A stretch of DNA of 64,000 bases from Canna indica (Eukaryota > Streptophyta > Magnoliopsida > Zingiberales > Cannaceae): the NCBI GenBank assembly GCA_034359265.1, contig CP136898.1, positions 43,361,501 to 43,425,500 of the forward strand. The letters are read 5' to 3'. Below the pieces are notes generated by a model. That model was not told the origin of the DNA. It worked only from the letters and a program-made list of their open reading frames with translations, and did no database searches. Every line of letters begins with the position of its first letter. The first letter of the stretch is position 1. Made by a program: the position numbers and the translations under genes. Shown piece by piece: positions 56,451 to 64,000 of the stretch.

Positions 56451-57200
56451 CTAGGCAGTCTTATCAGCAGTTACAACTGGTAACTACTTCTAAACCTCTT
56501 GAGCTTCTTCACTTGGATCTGGTAGGTCCCATGCAGGTTGAATGTATTGGTGATAAAAGATATGTCCTTATCTGTGTAGATGATTTATCACGTTTTATTT
56601 GGACAAAATTTCTAAAAGAAAAGTCCAATGCTTTTAACACTTTCAAGTCTCTATGTTTAAAACTTCAAATGAGCAAGAGCTCTCTATTCTAAAGGTGATC
56701 AGAATAAGGAGTGATCATGGAAGAGAATTTGAGAATATTTCTTTCTCTGAATTTTGTGATGATAATGGTATACTGCATGAGTTTTCTGCTCCAAAGACAC
56801 CTCAACATAATGGTGTAGTTGAAAGGAAAAACCATACTATTCATGAGATGGCTTGAGTTATGCTCAATTCTAAGCACATTTCTAAAAGATTTTGGGCATA
56901 AGCCATCAACACAGCTTCTACATCATAAATCGAGCTTATCTTAGACCTAAAATTACTAAAACTCCTTATGAATTATGAAAAAGTAGAAAGCCTAATCTCA
57001 CATATTTTTATATTTTCGATAATAGATGTTATGTTCTAAATGATAGGGAATATCTTGGAAAAATACAAAGCAAAAATGACGAAGCTATATTTCTTGCTTA
57101 TTCCAAAAATAGCAAGACATACCGAGTCTACAACAAATGAACTCAAACTGTAATGAAATTGCAAAACGTGAAGGTTGATAACTCTCAAATATACTAAACC
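56451..57200 (+). pseudogene. Copia integrase core
   Basis: 'LELLHLDLVGPMQVE' holds the first Asp, 'YVLICVDDLSRFIW' follows. 56653-56856 gives 'IRSDHGREFENISF' (second Asp) and 'APKTPQHNGVVERKNHTIHEMA' (catalytic Glu). So D, D and E are all still present, but frameshifts near 56660 and stops at 56854, 56900 and later inactivate it. The C-terminal part to 57200 is strongly decayed ('HISKRFWA', 'TPYEL.KSRKPN'). Confidence 0.82.
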
Positions 57201-57580
57201 CTGCTTATTGATGATATATAAGACAGTCTCAATTGCAGATAAGATTGTCTAGAACTCTTCCAAGGCCAATGAACAGTAAGTTGAAACTGCTAATTCAATT
57301 GATCATGAGACTCTGAAGTGGAAGATTAAGAGGATGATTCCAGAGCTAAAAAATTTGCAAGATCTCTCAAGAATTAACCTCTACAAAATGTAATTGGAGA
57401 TGTGCACGATGAAGTTAAGACCAAAAATCAATCCAAGAAAAATCATCAGGATATGATCAGGTATTCCTGCTATACTTCAACCGTTGAATCTATAATGTCA
57501 AGAAAGCCTTGAATGATGAATTTTGAATTTCTATTATACAAAAAGAGTTACCTTAATTTGTCCAAAATGATGCGGGGGAA
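57201..57580 (+). pseudogene. Copia integrase-RT link and first RT codons
   Basis: Decayed 'NVIGDVHDEVKTKNQSK' and a relic of 'AIQKELPQFVQND.WEL' type at the very end (in-frame stops, ending GCGGGGGAA). This is the usual RT start motif (QEELNQF.RNDVWEL). The reading is cut at 57580 by the next CACTA end. Confidence 0.6.
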
Positions 57581-57639
57581 CACTACAATATTTGAAGTTT
57601 TTTTATAGCGGTCTACGTCAATGCTACGGTAATAGAGGC

Positions 57640-58017
57640 TAAATTAAGGCGGTAGGGGTTAAATTAACGGCGTGATTGTTAAAATCTTTTTTCCCTCTCC
57701 ATTCTTATTTCGCGGCATTCGTAGGTTTTGCTGAAGAAGGTTTCGCTCACCAGATTTTTCTTCGCCTCTCACTCGATCGCTCCCTCTCGAGGTCTCTCTC
57801 CACTCACTGCTTGCACCGCCTGCTGCCTCCGCCCCTGACTGCCGGTATTCCTCTCCCTCCCTCTCTCTCTCGGCGAACCCTCCCTGATGTCGTGCGAGAG
57901 GCTGGCCGTCACAACGTCTCACACTTCTTCACTCTACGCGAGTAAGTTTAGGGTTTTTGTTTCCCCCATGACCAGGCTTTGTGGCAGTTCCTCTCTTTTT
58001 TTTCTCCAAGAGCAGTG
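57640..58017 (+). other. Leader of the captured segment
   Basis: CT-rich, 5'-UTR-like sequence ('ctccctctctctctcggcg') with a donor-like 'gcgagtaagtttagggttttt' at 57938. It may include the captured promoter-proximal part or UTR of the phosphatase gene. The 89-codon frame here has no domain. Confidence 0.45.
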
Positions 58018-58854
58018 ATGACAACGGCCAACAGAACAAAGCCGCCCTCCTCGTCTCAGCCCCTCTCGCCCTAGGCTGCTAGATCCCTCATCGATTTCGT
58101 TGATGCCTTTCTCTTTGATTGCGACGGTCCCTTTCTCGATCTATATCCTCTCTTCAACAATTTTTGTTTTTTCATTTGACCCCTTTTCACCATCTTTCTG
58201 GTGTCATATTCTAGGGCGACAAGCTCATAGATGGTTTTCCATCCACCTTGCAAGCACTCCGATCACTGGTAATCGCTTTCCTTCCTACTTTTTCTTCTTA
58301 CAATTTCTTCCGTTCCGTTTACAGCGAATCGAATTTCTAGTACAACTGAACTTGATTCCAAAAACTTTTTGTTTTCCTTTTTCTCCTCTTGCTTAATTCC
58401 AACTGAAGTCTATTCTGGTTGTAGGGGAAAAATCTGGTCTTTGTGACGAACAACTCGACAAAATCGCGGAAGCAATATGCCAAGAAGTTCACATCACTTG
58501 GGCTTGATGTCAGCGAGGTTGTTTTTTGCAAAGATAATACTTGCTTGAAATTAGTATGACATTCCTGCATTAGGTCTTGTTTCATTTGTCCTATTTGCAG
58601 GAAGAGATTTTTTCATCTTCGTTTGCGGCTGCAATGTTTCTCAAGCTAAGAAACTTCCCTAGGGAGAAAAAGGTAATAACATTCTTGCCTTTAAGTTTGA
58701 TCACTCATTTAAGCATTGTTGAGTTACTGGAGATGGTAAAGTTAGTGATCAATGAAAGAGTTAAATTGAACTATTTTTTCAGGTTTATGTGATAGGGGAG
58801 GAAGGCATACTAGAAGAACTCAGGTTGGCTGGTTTTTCATGCTTGGGTGGTCCT
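58018..58854 (+). pseudogene. PGLP (fragment): Phosphoglycolate phosphatase fragment, exons 1-5
   Basis: The plant enzyme removes phosphate from 2-phosphoglycolate. Exons: 58018-58126 (MTTANRTKPPSSSQPLSP, stop, 'AARSLIDFVDAFLFDCDG'), 58201-58268 ('GDKLIDGFPSTLQALRSL'), 58425-58517 ('[20 protein letters not shown]' onward), 58601-58672 ('EEIFSSSFAAAMFLKLRNF') and 58783-58854 ('VYVIGEEGILEELRLAGF', ending LGGP). The HAD motif I (DCDG) and motif II (VTNNS) are present. Motifs III and IV, over half of the protein, are absent. Defects are TAG at codon 19, 'VIF-TAG-GDK' in place of VIW-R/K-GDK, and CTG instead of an AG acceptor before exon 2. Other splice sites are sound. The introns show capture from genomic DNA. 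Confidence 0.9.
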
Positions 58855-60040
58855 GTAAGGCATCGCTGCCTTTTTCTATCCCTTTGTAGTTACATAATAT
58901 GAAATAGAACTTCTTTTCATGTGTACTTGAAATATATCTTCTGGTGCTACTTCATTGTCTTGTTTCAAGAGTTCTGTGATCACATATTTGGGCTGTTATC
59001 GCCGTCCCTAGAATAGCTATTGGGTCGTGATCGTGAGTTCTTTGCGTAGCTTTTAGTTGCTTTCTTTTTTTAGTTTCAGCTCTTTTCTTCTGTCGCAGAT
59101 TTCTGGTTTTTGTAGGACAGAGTGATCTGTAGCATTTTTTTTCCTTTTTACGTAGTTGTCTCTCTTGTGATGTGGCGCTTGTTAAAGATCTATTATCGGT
59201 CGATGCCTCTACTTTTCTTTTTAGGTATTGAGAGTACTCTGTGATTTATTTGGATTATAAGACCTGCCTAGTCTTGACCGGCAAAAACATTTCATTTTAT
59301 TTGTGAATGTGTTAAGGAATGAGCGTTATATTCAGCGCGTAATGATGCTTTGATGTTATCTCTCTCTTCATTCATTTCAAATAGATCGGTTTCATGTTAA
59401 GTTGTTGATGTTTCCCTTCCTTTATGTTGCTGTTCTTGGTAGCAGTGAGGGTGTCAAGGGCACCATTTACTTTATTTCTATACCATATTTTACTTATCCT
59501 AAAGTGGCATTGAGGTTTCATCCTAAAGAGTTGCAGTATGATCATCTTTGTAACAGTTGCCGTGCCTCAGAATACATAGCTTCACAAGGCAATAGTTGGA
59601 TTAAACAATGCAATCTGTTTTTCTAATTGGGTGAAGAAAAATTTAGTTCTGTTTTTTTGATATACAATCTGTTTTTTTTTTTGTATCATTATTTACTTCT
59701 AAGTGTTCTCTCTTAATATTATTCGACTCCAATTATGTTTTTTTGATACGCAATCTATTTAGTATTAGCATTACTCATTTTAGTTCTTTTTAGTTCTGTT
59801 TTTTTATATGAAACATTTAGTATTAGTATTACTCATTTTTCATTTGAAGAATGTTTGGATTTCTTGATTGCTTCTTCAAACATTTAGTATTAGTATTTAC
59901 TTCTACAGTTACGTCTTGATTGCTTCTACAGTTAGTATTAGTATTTACTCATTTTAGGTTTCATGAATTGAGTAGATTTATCTCTGGTTTAATGATGCAC
60001 ACACATTTGGTTGTTAACTTTTTTATTTATTCTTTACCAG
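58855..60040 (+). other. Junction intron between the two captured genes
   Basis: It begins with the donor of phosphatase exon 5 (CCT|GTAAGG) and ends with the acceptor of the first myosin exon (TTTACCAG). The phosphatase/myosin break must lie inside. No exon is recognised. A cluster of short reiterations ('catttagtattagtatt.actcatttt', four times at 59759-59960) could mark it. Confidence 0.6.
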
Positions 60041-60528
60041 AAACATGGTGGAATCATTGCTCTTCTAGATGAAGCTTGGTATGTATGACATGTCATTGAG
60101 TCTTTTATTAATTTGTTTTATTTATGGAACTTTTGTCGTATTTGCTCATCTTAATGCAACATGTTACCAAGATCAACACATGAAACTTTCGCTCAGAAAT
60201 TGTACCAGGCCTTTAAAAACCATAAGCGCTTCAGCAAGCCAAAGTTATGATGTTTTGACTTTACCATTTTTCATTATGCTAGTGAAGTGAGTACATGTGG
60301 TTGGTGTTGCATCGCATATTAATATGTATGATAAAGAAATTGAAGTTGAAATAGGACTTTCCTCGTACAAGTCACCTATCAGACAGAATTCTTCTAAGAC
60401 AAGAACAAAGATTATGTTGTTGCTGAGCATCAAACACTCTTGAGTTATTCTAAATGTTCTTTTGTTTCAAGTTTATTTCCATCTCTTTCGGAGAATGCAT
60501 CAAAGTCTTCAAGGTTCTCATCGATATG
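60041..60528 (+). pseudogene. Myosin motor-domain fragment, three exons (class XI-like)
   Basis: Exons: 60041-60078 ('KHGGIIALLDEA'), 60160-60286 ('[18 protein letters not shown]', '[11 protein letters not shown]') and 60371 to about 60528 ('VTYQTEFF', stop, '[15 protein letters not shown]', '[14 protein letters not shown]', 'SKSSRFSSI'). This is the central to C-terminal part of the motor before loop 2, as in plant myosins. Phases join correctly (TG + C = Cys). Defects: TGA at 60248, TAA at 60395 where Leu is expected, and both internal acceptors read AA instead of AG. The ATP-binding region, neck and tail are absent. Confidence 0.88.
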
Positions 60529-60940
60529 GCATTTTTTACTTGACATTTGACAAAGCTGAGAATTATTTTTTGAAAAAGACTTGTTTTGTTTCTACCATTT
60601 GTCAAGTCAAACAATAAGAATGCCCTATTTATATTTTATGCTGACAATTAAGGTAATATTTTAAAGAATATATTCTAAGACACTATTATGGGATAGAGTT
60701 CTCCCGAAGTTGCTGAGATGCACGAGTTAATCCAGTCTCTCAATTGAGCTTCATCTCCAAAGCCCAAGACCAGTTGGATGTCCATTATCTTTTTTCTTCT
60801 CTAGGTATTCTTTGGTAGTTAGTGATTTGATTGAAATGGTTAGAACTTATATGATGCTTAAATTTTTAATAATGGTCAACAGCCCTCATTAAGCTCCTTT
60901 ATTTTTATTGTGGTTTCTATACTGAGAGCTCTTTTTGGTA
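60529..60940. other. Downstream of the myosin fragment, unassigned
   Basis: A short block at 60695-60770 ('SPEVAEMHELIQSLN' in one frame) could be another exon relic but matches nothing I recognise. The rest is AT-rich. Confidence 0.3.
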
Positions 60941-60943
60941 GGG

Positions 60944-61250
60944 CTGACAACAGATTAGACACGGTGTGGATACCGCACTCTATATCCGCATATCCGTATC
61001 GCACCGTATTCGTTGCGGATATGAATATGAATATCCGTACCACTTCAAATACAGATATTCGTATCGTATTTAATAAAAAAAATTAAATAATATATTTAAT
61101 TAAAAAATTTTAAAAAAATTAATTCATTGATCCAAATCAAGTATATAATATAATTCAAAATTCATCTACTATTATAATTTATAATTTAATCACCAACCAT
61201 AAAATATCATATCAAATTTAGAAAAAACTGATGTAATTCTCCCTCTTATA
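60944..61250. mobile_element. hAT-like MITE end, partial
   Basis: It starts TAGGGCTGACAACAG and is rich in 'ggatatgaatatgaatatccgtaccac' and 'ccgcatatccgtatcgc' phrases. This is the same style as the hAT element at 34702 ('ggatacccg', 'tatccgcgg'). The far end and the 8-bp duplication are not found. Confidence 0.45.
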
Positions 61251-61519
61251 AGCAAATAATAAAACTGACCAACAAACATTAGTACCACACAGTAAAAAGT
61301 TAAGGTCAAGTGAACATTCAAAATGATTTTTTATTTAAAAATAAGAAAAATATCATGAACTAATGATACTATTCAACCAGCATCATTGACCTACTAAAAT
61401 GTCAAGGCTTTTGACATTGAAATGATCTATCATTTTAAACATGGATTGACATATCAAATAACAAGCACGGTTGATCAACTCCAAGTTTAATTAAACCAAT
61501 ATAGGTTTGATTATTACCT
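61251..61519. other. AT-rich spacer
   Basis: No gene or repeat end is recognised. Confidence 0.4.
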
Positions 61520-61581
61520 TGCATAGGCACAAGCGCAGAGCTCAGGATTGAAGTTGCAGGTGCTGCTCTTCTAATCCTGCA
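61520..61581 (-). pseudogene. Possible captured mini-exon, minus strand
   Basis: On the minus strand a good acceptor (AAATTGCTGCAG) precedes about 60 bp ending at a good donor (ATGCAAG|GTAATAAT). One frame reads 'IRRAAPATSILSSALVPMQ', which has the Arg/Ser/Ala-rich, acid-free make-up of an organelle targeting peptide. No neighbouring exon is recognised, so this could be chance. Confidence 0.25.
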
Positions 61582-61636
61582 GCAATTTCATAAAATGAAT
61601 TAAAATCAACATAATTACATAAAGATGGAGAAAGAA

Positions 61637-64000
61637 TGTCACACTCCAACTCAGGGTCGCGTGGCCGTCCACAATTTATTTCCTACCCTGAAGCCTACCA
61701 CATACACTGAATAGCAAAATACTGAGAATACACACCAACCAGAAAACATACAAGTAGAAGAACACGACACAAACTTTTATTTGATTTAAAAGAAAGTTTC
61801 GAACAATTTTTAAAAGAGTTGTAAAAACAAACCAACTATTAAGAACAACTCGAGTTAAAAGTCAAATACATGTTTTCAAATTATACATCACTCAGTGTGT
61901 ATAAGGAAACAACCCTAGACATCACGACTACGACTACTGGACGCTGCTACGAGATCTACGCCACTGCCTGCCCTCCAGCTGCACCATGACTCCAATCCAC
62001 TCCTCACTGGTCGGGCTCTGCAAAAATAAGAGAAATAAATCGTTAGTCCACATGGGACTCGGTGAGCGGTCCTCCCGAATCTCCACATGAATCCCCAATA
62101 ACAACATGCATATAAGTCAACAATTTATAAATTTTGAGATCTAATCTAGTCATGATATGACGACCGACCCAAAGGCCATCCTGCATAAACCATACAACCG
62201 GCCAAAATGGCCCTACCAGACTGGGCAACACTCGGCCACTAGAACCTGTTCGAGAACTGGTGGCTCGGCTCTGCCCGGCTTTTACCACAAAATAATGATC
62301 CGACCGCACGACACACATATCACATAAGGAAAGTTAGAGCAATCATTGGGCCGTTGACTAGGATGCTCAACTAGTCTCAGGAACCCACCGGATTAGGGAT
62401 AGCTAGTCCCACCCATCTCGGGTCTACCGTCAGCGTGGCCTTCTAACGAAATCTCAAGACCCTCTGCCACCCGGGTCTAACAATTAACGGCCCACTGGTG
62501 CAATCTCAAGACCCTAATCACCCACCGAGTCAAGCATTAGTCGTTCCGACCGTTCATGCTTCTCAGTCGACCATCGCAATCACAATACACAAGCAAAGTG
62601 TTCTAAAGTTTTCTTATTTGAACCCCGGGCATTCACCCATATCCGACCCACTCGTTTCGGGCCATACCAGCCGCACACTAATGCCCGCTGATTGTTTCCT
62701 AGGTGTGAAACCTAGCTTGTCTGCATTTAAGTTTTCTCGAAAATGTAAGCACCCTATAATTTCCTTATAAGTATCTAGCGTCATTCGTTATATTTCTTAA
62801 GTGTAAATTACATGTCATAAGCGTAGAAATGTCCGAATACAAATATGTCACATCACATAAGTTATAAGGGAAGTATTCTACAGCTACTACCATAAATAAC
62901 AACATGCTTTCAACAATAAGATAATTAAATTCTGCATTTAATTAATAAATTCCAGCAAGATAATAATTGAACTAACAGAGTAAAAATTCAATACTAGTAA
63001 AACTAATGGAGGAAAATTCTTAAGATGATATGCCATACAAAATTCTAACCATATGTACGCTATCAAGAACATTTTCTTATAGCATGATGTTCTCAATCTA
63101 TCAATACTAACATTTCATATAATATTTGAGTGATCCATACGAAATCAAGGATTTAATACCCTATATGTGAAACAACTCGAGCCCTTTTCCCTTCCTCACA
63201 CCTACTCGGTCGAGCCTATCTAAGGCTGCTCATGCTCGGCCGAGAGCAACCAGGGTAGGGACAAAGGTTCTCGGCCATGATTGGGAGGAGTCAAGTCATC
63301 AATTGCGAGAAAAACTCGATCTGAGGGCTTCCGACCACTCTAAGAAATTGGGGGAAAATTCGGCATGACCTTTCCCCTTTTTCCTTCATGTGGGCGGCCC
63401 TAATCATCAAGAAAATGAACATCTAAAACGAGAATCCATACATCGTTGAAGAACATGATTTAGGAATTCGAGAAACACTATCGATCGACAAGAAACGACA
63501 CACAAAATCTCGATTCATCGCTTCTACATGGTTCGGCCACATGCCTCACCCTACTAACCGAGGTTCGACCACTCACCTTGATCAAGGAAGAAGAATGGAC
63601 GAGCGACGACGATCTCGATCTTTTCGATGGCGACACGAATCCGGCGCCGACCCAAAGTTTTCCCCTCCTCCCCCTCACTTCTCTGGCTGTGTGCGGCTCC
63701 AATGATGAGCCGCATGGCTACTAGGGGGATGAGGGATTTATTCCCTCATTTTCCCTTGACCATTTTGCCCCTTCCACTCACTTAGCCCCTACTCGACTCG
63801 ATCCGAGCTCGATTCGAGCCCCGACTCGATCCGCGAACATGATTTCGGATTCGACTCTACTAAATCATCTTATGATTAAGAAGGAAGGAATATTTATCAA
63901 ATAAAATTTTTAAGGCTTAAATTATACCTTCTACTCACGACGATTTCGCGACTCAACCCGACTAACTCCCGATCCAATGCGCTGTGCCAAAATAAATTTT
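61637..64000 (-). mobile_element. Ty3-gypsy-type LTR, minus strand, runs off the window
   Basis: The plus strand begins TGTCACACTCCAACTC; inverted, the LTR ends ...GAGTTGGAGTGTGACA, the typical end of plant chromovirus (Tekay/Del-like) LTRs. Further inside, minus-strand 'ggaccgctcaccgagtccca.gtggactaacg', followed by 'ttttgcagagcccgaccag', is also typical of this group. Several short GC-rich blocks and TA-rich gaps follow. No primer site is visible next to 61637, so it may be the 3' LTR or a solo LTR. Frames within it (62043-62318, 62498-62770, 63478-63702) show no domains. Confidence 0.6.

Larger units (their letters stand above)
44592..57580 (+). mobile_element. Ty1-copia element, split by nested insertions
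   Basis: 5' LTR 44592-45483, primer site 45486-45497, gag 45557 to about 46632, an interruption by CACTA H with its contents (about 46633-55330), then the gag end, protease and integrase 55336-57200 and the first codons of RT up to 57580. There the Pack-type CACTA is inserted. RT, RNase H and the 3' LTR are not in the window. Numerous stops show it is inactive. Confidence 0.82.
57581..61636 (+). mobile_element. Candidate Pack-type CACTA carrying host exons
   Basis: The left end CACTACAATATTTGAAG shares its first 13 bases with the inverted right end of H (55330). It lies exactly where copia RT coding sequence stops. About 100 bp of subterminal sequence ('gtctacgtcaatgctacggtaatagagg', 'ggggttaaattaacggcg') and a CT-rich leader come next. 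Then follow five exons of a phosphoglycolate phosphatase and three of a myosin, all plus-strand with introns. No right terminus and no resumption of copia RT are seen before the gypsy LTR at 61637, so the element continues beyond it or has lost its end. The right limit is provisional. Confidence 0.6.

Noticed and set aside
57571..57580. GCGGGGGAA taken as a copia polypurine tract before a 3' LTR
   Set aside because: The reading just upstream is the start of RT (QKELP.FVQND), so pol is unfinished; no LTR follows.
59402..59626. 74-codon frame in the junction intron as a captured exon
   Set aside because: No domain recognised and no splice sites bounding it; probably chance.

Overview
The window is repeat-dense nuclear DNA of a flowering plant. 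Evidence for this is the plant-type CACTA, hAT, Mutator and PIF/Harbinger elements, Ty1-copia, Ty3-gypsy and L1-type retroelements, spliced gene fragments, and relics of two genes of plant type (phosphoglycolate phosphatase and a class XI-like myosin). I see no intact host gene, no rRNA or tRNA gene, and nothing prokaryotic. The species cannot be named from the sequence. Almost every long open frame belongs to a decayed mobile element or is an artefact of simple or foldback repeats.

Layout. 1-860: gypsy-type LTR debris. 1107-2116: Mutator-like foldback element with a 10-bp target duplication. 2517-4966: 5'-truncated L1-type LINE (RT, zf-RVT, RNase H) with a 16-bp target duplication, inserted in the leader of an outer CACTA element (B, about 2440-13757). 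B's transposase gene is split by a sibling CACTA (A, 6031-10139, target duplication ATA). 13758-16371: 5'-truncated copia element with integrase, RT, RNase H and 3' LTR. 16372-16480 and 28182-28456: two exon-like pieces of a membrane-protein gene, now about 11.7 kb apart because mobile DNA fills the intron. That intron holds a copia-type element (LTR about 17015-17771, gag to about 19110), a Tourist-like MITE (19247-19832), a 3.2-kb non-autonomous CACTA (E, 21361-24573), AT-rich arrays and a second Mutator-like foldback (26551-27965).

28697-37588 is a second copy of the same LTR and gag leader as at 17 kb, now filled with a hAT MITE (28913-29622), CACTA F (30401 to about 34549) with CACTA C nested in it, and a hAT element (34702-37004) carrying a solo LTR. 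The 17-kb copy preserves the empty sites. 37589-39290: minus-strand LINE ORF1 and the first codons of ORF2. 39437-41605: truncated CACTA G. 41611-44300: gypsy-type non-coding DNA with a strict 136-bp dimeric tandem array. 44592-57580: a copia element split by CACTA H, which itself holds CACTA D (47709-52874, target duplication TAT) and a minus-strand LTR-type fragment. 57581 onward: a CACTA-type end followed by five exons of phosphoglycolate phosphatase and three exons of a myosin motor, same strand, introns kept, several stops. This is a candidate gene-capturing (Pack-type) CACTA and the most interesting feature here. 61637-64000: a gypsy-type LTR on the minus strand.

Five of the CACTA elements (A, B, C, D, G) form one family with two genes: a TNP2-type transposase with an acidic tail, and a second gene of the plant transposase Ptta/En/Spm type with a coiled-coil tail. 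All are deletion derivatives, so any movement would need an intact copy elsewhere. The family, domain and motif assignments are made by eye and from memory of the families; no database search was run.
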